Positions 24,766-33,132 of a DNA stretch of 64,000 bases are shown piece after piece; the first letter of the stretch is position 1; the number at the start of each line of letters is the position of its first letter. The translations under genes were made by a program, and so were the position numbers. Location of the stretch: the NCBI RefSeq assembly GCF_049727805.1, contig NZ_JBCNYA010000006.1:62001-126000 (forward strand), in the 5' to 3' direction. The notes under the pieces were generated by a model. That model saw only the letters and a program-made list of their open reading frames with translations, did not search any database and was not told the origin of the DNA. Origin of the DNA: Frateuria_A sp049727805 (GTDB lineage Bacteria; Pseudomonadota; Gammaproteobacteria; Xanthomonadales; Rhodanobacteraceae).

Positions 24766-25656
24766 ATGACCCGCCGCATCGTCGTCGTCGGCAGCATCAA
24801 CATGGACCTGGTCACCCAGGCGCCGCGCTTCCCGCAGCCGGGCGAGACCCTGCTGGGCGACGGTTTCGTCACCGTGCCGGGCGGCAAGGGCGCCAACCAG
24901 GCGGTGGCGGCGGCACGCCTCGGCGCCGAGGTGGCGCTGGTCGGTGCGCTGGGCCGCGACGCCTTCGGCGACCAGCTGCAGGCGGGCCTGCTCGGCGAAG
25001 GCGTGGACCTGCAGCACGTGCAGCGACTGGACGACCAGGCCAGCGGTACCGCCTCGATCACCGTCGCCGCCGGCGAGAACCAGATCGTCGTGGTGCCGGC
25101 GGCCAACGCCGGCGTCACGCCCGCGCACGTGGAAGCCGCGCATGCAGCCCTCGCCCGCGCGGACGCCGTGCTGGTGCAGATGGAAATCCCGCTGGAGGCG
25201 ATCGAGGCGACCCTGCGCCTGGGCCAGCGGCTCGGCGTGCCGGTGATCCTCAACCCGGCCCCGGCCCGGCCGCTGCCGACCGACTGGCTCACCCTGGCGC
25301 GCTACCTCACGCCGAACCAGCACGAGCTGGCGGTGCTGCTCGGTGCCGATCCGGCCGAGGATTTCCGGGCCCTGATGCGCCGTGCCCCCACGCCGGTGGT
25401 GCTCACCCGCGGCAGCGAAGGCGCCTGGTACCGCGAACACGGCGAGCCGGCGCACCAGCCGAGCTTCGCCGTCGAGGTGGTCGACAGCACCGGCGCCGGC
25501 GACACCTTCAATGCCGCGCTGGCGGTGTTCCTGCACGAAGGCCTGGCAACAGCAGTGCGCAAAGCCTGCGCCGCCGCCGCGTTGTCGGTGACCCGGCTGG
25601 GCGCGCAGCAAGGCATGCCGCGCGCGCGGGAACTGGATGCGTTCCTCGCCCGCTAG
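24766..25656 (+). CDS. rbsK: Ribokinase (PfkB family)
   Basis: A 296-residue sugar kinase. VVVGSINMDLV at the start, GGKGANQAVAAARLGA, and VVDSTGAGDTFNAALAVFLH with the catalytic Asp of GAGD are family signatures. It phosphorylates ribose at O5 with ATP. The start at 24766 is supported by AAGGAA upstream; the frame extends 18 residues earlier without a comparable site. No ribose transporter or nucleosidase gene adjoins it, so a different pentose cannot be excluded. Confidence 0.9.
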   Translation: MTRRIVVVGSINMDLVTQAPRFPQPGETLLGDGFVTVPGGKGANQAVAAARLGAEVALVGALGRDAFGDQLQAGLLGEGVDLQHVQRLDDQASGTASITVAAGENQIVVVPAANAGVTPAHVEAAHAALARADAVLVQMEIPLEAIEATLRLGQRLGVPVILNPAPARPLPTDWLTLARYLTPNQHELAVLLGADPAEDFRALMRRAPTPVVLTRGSEGAWYREHGEPAHQPSFAVEVVDSTGAGDTFNAALAVFLHEGLATAVRKACAAAALSVTRLGAQQGMPRARELDAFLAR

Positions 25657-25771
25657 AGATTGTTCCAAGTCCGGGTGCAGGAGCGACCGCATGCCGCATT
25701 CGGCGACGCCGTCACGCACACTGGGTGCGCCCCGCAAGGCACGGGCGACATGACGCGCGGTTGCGGCGAGC

Positions 25772-26308
25772 TCAATGGCGCGCTTCGGAAGTAGGCGCGT
25801 GCCTTTCGCCGCCCTGCTGCGACGCCTGCCGATTGACGCCGCCCTGCTCGGCCAGTTGCGTGAGCTTCTGGTCGGTGGCCTTCTCCTCCTGCAGCGTCTG
25901 CTCGAGCAGCTGTGCGGCGTCCTGGTGGCCCATCTGTCGGGCCAGCACGCACAAGGTGCCGTAGGAGGCAATCTCGTAGTGTTCGGCCTTTTGCGCGCCG
26001 CCGATCAGCGCGGCATCGCGCAAGGCGCCCTGCGGCACGGTTTCGATGATCTCGCGCGCCTCGTCGACCAGTCCTTCCATGCCCTGACACTTGATGCGCT
26101 TGAGCCGGATGTCCAGCTGCTCGGCGATCGTGTCGATGCGCTCGATCTGCCCGCGGGTCTCCTCCAGGTGCTGGTCGAAGGCCTTGGCGAGGTCCGGGTT
26201 GTCCGCCGCGCGCGACAGGCGCGGCAAGGCCTTGGCCAGTTGGTGCTCGGCGCTGTAGATGTCCGAGAGCTCGTGGATGAAAAGATCCTGCATGGACTTG
26301 ATGGTCAT
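25772..26308 (-). CDS. DUF892 ferritin-like protein (YciE/YciF type)
   Basis: A 178-residue protein starting MTIKSMQDLFIHELSDIYSA, the DUF892 N-terminus. It forms a four-helix ferritin-like bundle; EHQLAKALP, HLEETRGQIERID, and EHYEIASYGTL supply the Glu/His residues of the expected di-iron site. Family members are induced by osmotic and general stress; function is unproven. The start at 26308 has GGAGG five bases upstream; the earlier GTG overlaps that site. The last about 30 residues are polar and low in complexity. Confidence 0.88.
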   Translation of the reverse strand: MTIKSMQDLFIHELSDIYSAEHQLAKALPRLSRAADNPDLAKAFDQHLEETRGQIERIDTIAEQLDIRLKRIKCQGMEGLVDEAREIIETVPQGALRDAALIGGAQKAEHYEIASYGTLCVLARQMGHQDAAQLLEQTLQEEKATDQKLTQLAEQGGVNRQASQQGGERHAPTSEARH

Positions 26309-26459
26309 AGGCACCTCCCCGTGTCGGTCGGATGCGCCGGTGTCTCGCGGCGCCCGCCCACCTTAGGGACCCCGCTGTCAGGAACCGGTGCAACCGGGCC
26401 CGGGCATTGGGACGCCCAGGGGTCCGGACGCAGTTCGTCGCACGCCGCCGGCCCGGCCG

Positions 26460-27800
26460 CTACTTGCCGATGCAGAAGCTGCCGAAGATGGCGCCAAGCA
26501 GGTCGTCGCTGGTGTAGCTGCCGGTGATTTCGCCCAATGCATGCTGGGCCTGGCGCAGGTCTTCGGCGGCCAGTTCGCCGGCGCGGGTCGCGGCGAGCGC
26601 GCCGGCCACATGGTCGAGGTGCGCCTGCACGCGCTCGAGCGCCACGACGTGACGGCGGCGCGCGCTGAAGGCGCCCTCGCCGCCGGCCGCGCCGGCGCGG
26701 GTCCTGAGTTCCGCCCGCAGCAGGTCCAGGCCCTGGCCGGTACGCGCGGAGAGCCACAGGTGGAGCAGGCCGCCACGGGTTTCGCCGTGCGGCGCGCTGC
26801 CGTCGAGGTCGATCTTGTTGACCAGCACCAGGCGGGCGACGCCTGCCGGCAGCTCGGCGAGCAGGGCGAGGTCGGCATCGGCGTGCGGAGCCTCGGTGAC
26901 CAGCAGGGCGAGGTCGGCGCGCGCCAGCTCGCCGCGCGCGCGTCGCACGCCTTCGCGTTCGACCTCGTCCTCGGTGTGGCGCAGGCCGGCGGTGTCGGCC
27001 AGTTCCAGCGACACGCCATCCAGGTCGACCGCTTCGCGCAGCACGTCACGGGTGGTGCCGGCGATCGGCGTGACGATGGCGCGCTCGCTTTGCGCGAGCG
27101 CGTTGAGCAGGCTGGACTTGCCGGCGTTGGGGCGGCCGACGATCGCCACCTTGAGGCCGTCGGTGAGGCGCACGCCGCGGCGGGTTTCGGCGAGCAGCTC
27201 GGCCAGCTGCATGCGCAGCATTTCCAGTTGCCGGCCGATCGCCGGATCGGCGAGGAAGTCGATTTCCTCTTCCGGGAAATCGATCGCCGCCTCCACGTGC
27301 ACGCGCAACGCGATCAACGCGTCGAGCAACCCATGCACGCGCTGCGAGAAGGCGCCGTCGAGCGAATGCAGTGCGGCGCGCGCGCCGGCTTCGGAACGCG
27401 CAGCGATCAGGTCGGCCACCGCCTCGGCCTGGACCAGGTCGAGCTTGCCGTTGAGGAACGCCCGCTCGGTGAACTCGCCCGGCCGCGCCAGCCGCGCGCC
27501 GAGCGCGCAGACACGCCGCAACAGCCGGTCGAGCAGCACGGTGCTGCCGTGCCCCTGCAGTTCGAGGACGTGTTCGCCGGTATAGGAATGCGGCGCGGGG
27601 AAGTGCAGCAGCAGGCCGCGATCGATCAGCGTGCCGTCGCCGTCGCGGAATGCGCCCAGATGCGCATGCCGTGGCTGTGGCGCGCGACCGAGCAACGCCT
27701 GCGCGATCGCCGGTACCTGCGGCCCTGACGCTCGCACCACGCCGATGCCGGCGGCGCCGGGGGCGCTGGCGATCGCGGCAATGGTGTCGGTGTCGGCCAT
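26460..27800 (-). CDS. mnmE: tRNA modification GTPase MnmE
   Basis: A 446-residue protein. The N-terminal folate-binding domain starts DTIAAIASAPGAAGIGVVRA. The G domain has GRPNAGKSSLLNAL, DTAGL and NKIDLD. The chain ends CIGK, containing the conserved Cys. With MnmG it makes the aminomethyl-type modification at U34 of some tRNAs. The start at 27800 (MADTDTIAAI) fits the family; the open frame extends much further upstream but without homology. It is downstream of yidC in the rpmH-rnpA-yidC-mnmE series. mnmG is not in the window. Confidence 0.97.
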   Translation of the reverse strand: MADTDTIAAIASAPGAAGIGVVRASGPQVPAIAQALLGRAPQPRHAHLGAFRDGDGTLIDRGLLLHFPAPHSYTGEHVLELQGHGSTVLLDRLLRRVCALGARLARPGEFTERAFLNGKLDLVQAEAVADLIAARSEAGARAALHSLDGAFSQRVHGLLDALIALRVHVEAAIDFPEEEIDFLADPAIGRQLEMLRMQLAELLAETRRGVRLTDGLKVAIVGRPNAGKSSLLNALAQSERAIVTPIAGTTRDVLREAVDLDGVSLELADTAGLRHTEDEVEREGVRRARGELARADLALLVTEAPHADADLALLAELPAGVARLVLVNKIDLDGSAPHGETRGGLLHLWLSARTGQGLDLLRAELRTRAGAAGGEGAFSARRRHVVALERVQAHLDHVAGALAATRAGELAAEDLRQAQHALGEITGSYTSDDLLGAIFGSFCIGK

Positions 27801-27828
27801 GCGGGAACCTGAAGGACCGCCGCAAACC

Positions 27829-27850
27829 GTAGGGTGGGCTTCAGCCCACC
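27829..27850. repeat. REP-like palindrome between yidC and mnmE
   Basis: GTAGGGTGGGCTTCAGCCCACC contains the palindrome GTGGGCTTCAGCCCAC with one mismatch. It is a single unit, identical to the left arm of the element at 56072 over its full length. Confidence 0.72.
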
Positions 27851-27907
27851 GCAAGTCCACGGGGAGATGGAAGCGGGGATGGACGCAAGCCCTGCGCCCG
27901 CCTTCGG

Positions 27908-29608
27908 TCAGGCAGCCTTCGCCTTGACCTCGCCGTTCTCCACCTTGTGCGTGATGTACCACTGCTGGCCCAGGCTGACCATGCCGTTGACGACGTAGTA
28001 CAGGCACAGGCCGGCGGGGAAGAAGGCGAACAGCACCGCGAAGATCAGCGGCATGAACTTCATCATCTTCGCCTGGGTCGGGTCCATGCCGGTGGCCGGC
28101 ATCAGGTACTGCTGGCCCAGCATCACCAGCGTGTACGCCGCTGGCAGCACGAAGAACGGATCGGGCGCGGACAGGTCGTGGATCCAGCCGATGAACGGCG
28201 CCTGGCGCAGCTCCACGCTCTCGCGCAGCACTTCGTACAGGCCATAGAAGATCGGGATGGTGATCAGTACCGGAAGGCAGCCGGTCATCGGATTGACCTT
28301 CTCCTTCTTGTACAGCTCCATCATCGCCATCTGCATCTTCTGCTTGTCGTCGCCGAAGCGCTCCTTCAGCGCGGTCACGCGCGGCTGCAGCTTGCGCATC
28401 TTGGCGCTGGAGCGGTACTGCGCGGCGGTGAGCTTCCAGGTCAGGCCCTTGATGATCAGCACCAGCAGGATGATCGCCACGCCCCAGTTGCCGCTGACCT
28501 TCTCCAGCCACGACAAGAGCGCGTGCATCGGCTGGGCGATCACGGTGAACACGCCGTAGTTGGTCGCCAGCGCCAGGCCCGGCGCCACCGAATCGAGCGT
28601 GCCGACGAGCTTCGGGCCGATGTAAAGGCGCGCGCCGGTGGTCTGGCTCTGCCCCGGCGCCACGGTCAGCGCCGGGCTGACCGTGCGGATCAGGTAGGTC
28701 GGATGCTCGCCGCCGGCATTGACCACGTCGGTGCTGTAGCTGGCCTTCTGCTGCGCCGGCGGAATCCACGCGGCAAAGAAGTAGTGCTGCAGCATGGCGG
28801 CCCAGCCGCCGGCGAAGGACTGCCGCAGCGCGTCCTCCTGGAACTTCTCGAATTTCAGCGACTGGAAGTGATCGTCCGGGCTGTACCAGCCGGCGCCGAA
28901 GAAGCTGGCGGCCGACGGGTCGGTCATGTTCTGCAGCCAGCTGGTGTGCGCCGTGCGCGGCGCGCGCTGCAACTGCTCGTAGGCGTTGCCCTGCCAGGCC
29001 GTGCTGCCGGTGTTGTCGATGCGCTGGTCCAGCTCGACCACGTACTGGCCGCGCTTGAGCGTGTAGGTCTTGGTGACCTTGATGCCGGCCTGCTGCCAGG
29101 TCAGGTCGACCTTGAGCTCCGGCGTGCCGCTGGCCAGCTCGTAGTGGCTCTGCGCGGACTGGAACAGCGCACGATGGTCCGGTGCCGGGCTGCCGGCGCT
29201 GACCAGGCCGCTCTGCGCCACGAAGTAGTCGCTCTGCGCGTCGTCCAGCAGGCGCACCGGCGGCGGGTTGGGATGCTTGCGGGTGACCGGCTCGGCGGGG
29301 TAGCCCAGCAGATCGGCGCGCACCACGCTGCCGCCGCGGGTGTCGACGGTCAGGCGCAGCACGTCGTTGCTGATGGTGATCAGTTGGCCGGCCGCCGCCG
29401 TCACGCTGGCCGGTGCACTGCTGGCGATCGCCGGGGTGGCGCTACTGGCAGCGCCAGGCACGGTGTTGTCCGCCGGCGCGTTCGTGCTGGCCGCGGCGAC
29501 CGGGGTGGTCTGCGCCGGTGCCGGCGCGTAGTCCTTTTCCCAGGCCATCCACAGCAGGTAGGCCACGGCCAGCAGGGCAAACAGGAGAAACGTGCGCGTC
29601 TGGTTCAT
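27908..29608 (-). CDS. yidC: Membrane protein insertase YidC
   Basis: A 566-residue inner membrane insertase. The N-terminal anchor (MNQTRTFLLFALLAVAYLLW) is followed by a large periplasmic domain and the five-segment insertase core, which begins around KVSGNWGVAIILLVLIIKGL and includes MTGCLPVLITIPIFYGLYEV and the final VNGMVSLGQQW. It inserts proteins alone or with SecYEG. It follows rnpA directly on the minus strand; the yidD gene that often lies between rnpA and yidC is not present in the 61-base gap. Confidence 0.97.
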   Translation of the reverse strand: MNQTRTFLLFALLAVAYLLWMAWEKDYAPAPAQTTPVAAASTNAPADNTVPGAASSATPAIASSAPASVTAAAGQLITISNDVLRLTVDTRGGSVVRADLLGYPAEPVTRKHPNPPPVRLLDDAQSDYFVAQSGLVSAGSPAPDHRALFQSAQSHYELASGTPELKVDLTWQQAGIKVTKTYTLKRGQYVVELDQRIDNTGSTAWQGNAYEQLQRAPRTAHTSWLQNMTDPSAASFFGAGWYSPDDHFQSLKFEKFQEDALRQSFAGGWAAMLQHYFFAAWIPPAQQKASYSTDVVNAGGEHPTYLIRTVSPALTVAPGQSQTTGARLYIGPKLVGTLDSVAPGLALATNYGVFTVIAQPMHALLSWLEKVSGNWGVAIILLVLIIKGLTWKLTAAQYRSSAKMRKLQPRVTALKERFGDDKQKMQMAMMELYKKEKVNPMTGCLPVLITIPIFYGLYEVLRESVELRQAPFIGWIHDLSAPDPFFVLPAAYTLVMLGQQYLMPATGMDPTQAKMMKFMPLIFAVLFAFFPAGLCLYYVVNGMVSLGQQWYITHKVENGEVKAKAA

Positions 29609-29669
29609 CGCGGGGCAATTCCGGTGGCACCGCGAGCTCGAGCCGCGGAAGGACAGGAGAAAAGGGGAA

Positions 29670-30050
29670 TCAACACGCGATTGTGCCGGTGCCTTCCGTG
29701 GGCTTCAACGGCGGCAGCCGACGCCACAACGTGTCGAGTTCGACGAGCAGTTCGGTGCCTGGCACGCCGGCGGCCGCTTCGCGCGCCATCACGACCAGGT
29801 CGACCGGCGGCAATCCAGGGCGGACGCGGCGGAACGATTCGCGCACCAGGCGCTTGATCCGGTTGCGCTCGACCGCGCGCTTGGACACGCGCTTGGAAAT
29901 GGCCAGGCCGAGGCGAGCGTGGTCCAGCCCGTTGGGACGCCAGCGCACAGAAAAACAGCGGCCGCCGAAGCGGCCGCTGGCTTGACGCAAGGCGGCGAAG
30001 TCGCCGGCACGGCGAACCCGCGCATCGCGCGGCAGGCCGGCGGCAGGCAC
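29670..30050 (-). CDS. rnpA: Ribonuclease P protein component
   Basis: A 126-residue basic protein that binds the RNase P RNA and helps process tRNA 5' ends. ARLGLAISKRVSKRAVERNR and IKRLVRESFRR are the family's RNA-binding motif. It starts with GTG at 30050, 14 bases after the rpmH stop, and the two genes form the usual operon. The C-terminal tail after LLVELDTLWRRL is short and Pro-rich. Confidence 0.95.
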   Translation of the reverse strand: MPAAGLPRDARVRRAGDFAALRQASGRFGGRCFSVRWRPNGLDHARLGLAISKRVSKRAVERNRIKRLVRESFRRVRPGLPPVDLVVMAREAAAGVPGTELLVELDTLWRRLPPLKPTEGTGTIAC

Positions 30051-30064
30051 GACAGCTACGCCGC

Positions 30065-30199
30065 TTACGGGATCAGGCGCTTGCGACCCTTGGCGCGACG
30101 GGCATTGAGCACCTTGCGGCCGTCGGCGGTCGCCATGCGGGCACGGAAGCCGTGGGTGCGGGCGCGCTTGAGCTTGCTCGGCTGGTAGGTCCGCTTCAT
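30065..30199 (-). CDS. rpmH: 50S ribosomal protein L34
   Basis: A 44-residue, very basic protein, MKRTYQPSKLKRARTHGF and then FRARMATADGRKVLNARR, ending KGRKRLIP. It is a universal L34 sequence with standard length, read from ATG 30199, with GGAG about nine bases before it. It is divergent from dnaA with 184 bases between the two starts. Confidence 0.98.
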   Translation of the reverse strand: MKRTYQPSKLKRARTHGFRARMATADGRKVLNARRAKGRKRLIP

Positions 30200-30383
30200 G
30201 GCTGTGGCTCCAGAAGATAAGTCAACAAAAAGGTTGGAAATTATGGAGCTTGCGTGCAGGAGCTGTCAAACGTCCCGCCATGCGGCCTGTGGACATCGCT
30301 GGGGATATGCTGGGGGTTGGCTGCTAGACTTGCCGGTCCACCCTGCGCTTCAGAGCGCCCCTGCGTTGGTCAAGAACTATCCC

Positions 30384-31715
30384 ATGAGTGATTTGTGGCG
30401 GCGCTGCCTTGAGCGTCTGGAAAGCGAGCTGGGCGCCGAGGAGCTGCATACCTGGCTGATGCCGCTGCAGGCGCGCGAGGACGACACCGGCGTGCAGCTG
30501 TTCGCGCCCAACCCCTACACGCTGGACACCGTGCGCGAGCGCTACCTGCCGCGGATCGAGACAGTACTGGGGCAGCTCGCCGGACGCGATTGCCCGGTGC
30601 GGCTGGAGGTCGGTTCCAGTGCGCCGCGTGCAGCCCGGTCGGCCGCCGCCCCGAAGGCCGCTGCCGCGGAAGCGGCGCCGCCGGTGCCGGCGTTCCCGCA
30701 CAACCTGGATCCGCACTACACCTTCGAGACCTTCGTCGAGGGCAAGTCCAACCAGCTGGGCAAGGCCGCCGCCATGCAGGTGGCGATGAACCCCGGCCGC
30801 GCCTACAACCCGTTGCTGCTCTACGGCGGCACCGGCCTGGGCAAGACCCACCTGATGCACGCGGCCGGCAACCTGATGCGCGAGCGCAACGCCAGCTGCA
30901 AGGTGCTGTACCTGCGCTCGGAGCAGTTCGTCGGCGCGATGATCGAGGCGCTGCGTACCAAGAACATGGACCAGTTCAAGCAGCGCTTCCGTTCGGTCGA
31001 CGCGCTGCTGATCGACGACATCCAGTTCTTCGCCGGCAAGGACACCACGCAGGAGGAGTTCTTCCATACCTTCAACGCGCTGTTCGAATCCAAGCAGCAG
31101 ATTATCCTGACCTGCGACCGCTACCCGAAGGAAGTGGACAAGCTGGAGCCGCGGCTGAAGTCGCGCCTGGGCTGGGGCTTGTCGGTGGCGATCGAGCCGC
31201 CCGATTTCGAGACGCGCGCGGCGATCCTCCTGTCCAAGGCGCACGACAAGGGCGTGGCGGTAAGCGAGAACGTGGCGATGCTGTTGGCCAAGCGCATCCG
31301 CTCCAACGTGCGCGACCTGGAAGGGGCGCTCAACACGCTGGCGGCGCGAGCCAATTTCTATGGCAAGCCGATCACCACCGACTTCGCCGAGGAAACCCTG
31401 CGCGACCTGCTGGCCACCCACGCCCAGGCGGTGACGGTGCCCAACATCCAGAAGATCACCGCCGAATACTTCAACGTGCGCCTGCAGGATCTGTTGTCCA
31501 AGCGGCGCGTGCGTTCACTGGCGCGGCCGCGGCAGATCGCCATGGCCTTGTCCAAGGAGCTGACCGAACACAGCCTGCCCGAGATCGGCGAGGCCTTCGG
31601 CGGGCGCGACCACACCACCGTGCTGCACGCTTGCCGCACGATCAGGAAGCTGTGCGAGACCGATGCGCGCATGCGGCAGGACTGGGAACAGCTGATCCGC
31701 GTGCTGACGGGCTGA
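30384..31715 (+). CDS. dnaA: Chromosomal replication initiator DnaA
   Basis: A 443-residue AAA+ initiator. Domain I begins MSDLWRRCLERLESELGAEE; a short Ala/Pro-rich linker follows; domain III has Walker A GGTGLGKTHLMHA and Walker B LLIDDIQFFAGK; domain IV ends with the DnaA-box recognition helix GGRDHTTVLHACRTI. It opens the origin in its ATP form. A near-consensus DnaA box, TGTGGACAT, lies at 30288-30296 upstream, allowing autoregulation. The start at 30384 fits the family; its ribosome site is weak. Confidence 0.98.
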   Translation: MSDLWRRCLERLESELGAEELHTWLMPLQAREDDTGVQLFAPNPYTLDTVRERYLPRIETVLGQLAGRDCPVRLEVGSSAPRAARSAAAPKAAAAEAAPPVPAFPHNLDPHYTFETFVEGKSNQLGKAAAMQVAMNPGRAYNPLLLYGGTGLGKTHLMHAAGNLMRERNASCKVLYLRSEQFVGAMIEALRTKNMDQFKQRFRSVDALLIDDIQFFAGKDTTQEEFFHTFNALFESKQQIILTCDRYPKEVDKLEPRLKSRLGWGLSVAIEPPDFETRAAILLSKAHDKGVAVSENVAMLLAKRIRSNVRDLEGALNTLAARANFYGKPITTDFAEETLRDLLATHAQAVTVPNIQKITAEYFNVRLQDLLSKRRVRSLARPRQIAMALSKELTEHSLPEIGEAFGGRDHTTVLHACRTIRKLCETDARMRQDWEQLIRVLTG

Positions 31716-31741
31716 AACGCTTGAAAAGGGGCTGCCCAAGC

Positions 31742-31750
31742 TGTGGATAA
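31742..31750 (-). promoter_or_regulatory. DnaA box, perfect
   Basis: TGTGGATAA, the reverse complement of TTATCCACA, 26 bases after the dnaA stop. Confidence 0.85.
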
Positions 31751-31775
31751 TAGGTGGATGACTCGGGGCCGAACT

Positions 31776-31784
31776 TTATCCACA
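31776..31784 (+). promoter_or_regulatory. DnaA box, perfect
   Basis: TTATCCACA on the plus strand, 25 bases beyond and facing the first box. Confidence 0.85.
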
Positions 31785-31944
31785 ATCGGCCCACAGCCGC
31801 CCAACCCGGTTGGACACAGCCGACCTGGGGCGCAACCTATTGATTTGAAATAGAAAGTTGGCAGAAACGAGATATCCACCGCGCCAACAACAACAACCGC
31901 ACTTCTTTTAAAAAAACAGAACAGCAGTTAGGGGAAGCCCACAC

Positions 31945-33045
31945 ATGCAATTCAGCATCCAACGAGAAGCCTTGCTCAAGCCGCTGCAGCAGGTGGTGGG
32001 CGTGGTCGAACGGCGGCAGACCCTGCCGGTTCTGGCCAACCTGCTGGTGAAGGTCGCCGACGGCCGTGTTTCGCTGACCGGCACCGACCTGGAAGTGGAA
32101 ATGGTCGCCACGACGGCGGCCGACCAACTCGGCGACGGCGAGATCACCATCCCCGCGCGCAAGCTGTTTGACATCGTGCGGGCGTTGCCGGACGGCGTGC
32201 GGATCGACCTCAAGCTCAACGGCGACCGTGTGGCACTGAATGCGGGTCGCAGCCGTTTCACCCTGGCCACGTTGCCGGCCAGCGAGTTCCCGACCATCGA
32301 CGAGATCGAACTGGTCGAGCGCGTGAGCCTGCCCGAGGAAGTGCTGCGCGACCTGATGGAACGCACCGCGTTCGCCATGGCCAACCAGGACGTGCGCTAT
32401 TACTTGAACGGCATGCTGCTGGATCTGCAGGAGCACACCCTGCGCTGCGTGGCCACCGACGGTCACCGCCTGGCGCTGAAGGAGACCAAGCTGGAAAGCA
32501 AGGTCGCCGCCCGCCGCCAGATCATCATTCCGCGCAAGGGCGTCAACGAGCTGGTCGGCCTGTTCGAGACCGGCGACGGCCAGGTGGAGCTGGAATTCGG
32601 GCGCAACCACCTGCGGGTGCGCCGGGGCGATGTGGTGTTCACCTCCAAGCTGATCGACGGCCGCTTCCCGGACTACGAGGCGGTGATTCCGCTGGGCGCC
32701 GACAAGCGCGCCACGCTGGATCGCGAAGTGTTGCGTGGTGCCCTGCAGCGTGCGGCGATCCTGTCCAACGAGAAGTACCGCGGCGTGAAGCTCGAACTTT
32801 CGCCGGGCAAGCTGCGCATCGTGGCGCACAATCCGGAGCAGGAAGAGGCCGTCGAGGAGGTTGAAGCCGACACGGTGGTTTCCGACCTGGCGGTGGGTTT
32901 CAACGTCGGCTACCTGCTCGATGCGCTGGCAGCGCTGAAGGGCGAGCGCGCACGCCTGAACCTACGTGATGCCCAGTCCAGCTGCCTGGTGCAGGAAGAC
33001 GACAGCGAGCAATCGCGCCATGTGATCATGCCGCTGCGGCTGTGA
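31945..33045 (+). CDS. dnaN: DNA polymerase III beta sliding clamp
   Basis: A 366-residue clamp with three repeated domains. MQFSIQREALLKPLQQVVGV is the start and the chain ends SRHVIMPLRL, the conserved C-terminus that forms part of the peptide-binding pocket. As a dimer it encircles DNA and tethers polymerase III and other enzymes. It follows dnaA across the candidate origin and is co-directional with it. Confidence 0.98.
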   Translation: MQFSIQREALLKPLQQVVGVVERRQTLPVLANLLVKVADGRVSLTGTDLEVEMVATTAADQLGDGEITIPARKLFDIVRALPDGVRIDLKLNGDRVALNAGRSRFTLATLPASEFPTIDEIELVERVSLPEEVLRDLMERTAFAMANQDVRYYLNGMLLDLQEHTLRCVATDGHRLALKETKLESKVAARRQIIIPRKGVNELVGLFETGDGQVELEFGRNHLRVRRGDVVFTSKLIDGRFPDYEAVIPLGADKRATLDREVLRGALQRAAILSNEKYRGVKLELSPGKLRIVAHNPEQEEAVEEVEADTVVSDLAVGFNVGYLLDALAALKGERARLNLRDAQSSCLVQEDDSEQSRHVIMPLRL

Positions 33046-33080
33046 TTCCATGCGGTGCGGACGACGTGAAGTCGCCCCGA

Positions 33081-33113
33081 AACGCCGGAGCCGTCGCGAG
33101 ACGCTCCGGCGTT
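33081..33113. terminator. Perfect 11-base-pair stem-loop between dnaN and recF
   Basis: AACGCCGGAGC (33081-33091) and GCTCCGGCGTT (33103-33113) are exact complements with an 11-base loop. The following bases GTTCGTT are only partly T-rich, so this may be a weak terminator or an mRNA processing or stability element that sets recF expression below dnaN. Confidence 0.5.
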
Positions 33114-33132
33114 GTTCGTTGAGGGCGCCCGC

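Larger units (their letters stand above)
31716..31944. other. Candidate replication origin (oriC) between dnaA and dnaN
   Basis: The 229-base gap has two perfect 9-base DnaA boxes in opposite orientation (31742-31750 and 31776-31784), weaker boxes (31872-31880), and AT-rich tracts unlike the GC-rich surroundings: around 31836-31860 and 31902-31925, the latter with TTTTAAAAAAA. A box cluster followed by an AT-rich unwinding region is the classic origin plan, and dnaA-dnaN origins are known in related bacteria. Confidence 0.78.

Noticed and set aside
29609..29669. A yidD gene between rnpA and yidC
   Set aside because: The gap is only about 61 bases, too short for YidD, and shows no fitting frame.
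31753..31761. AGGTGGATG as an additional DnaA box
   Set aside because: At least two mismatches from TTATCCACA on the reverse strand, so not counted as a reliable box.
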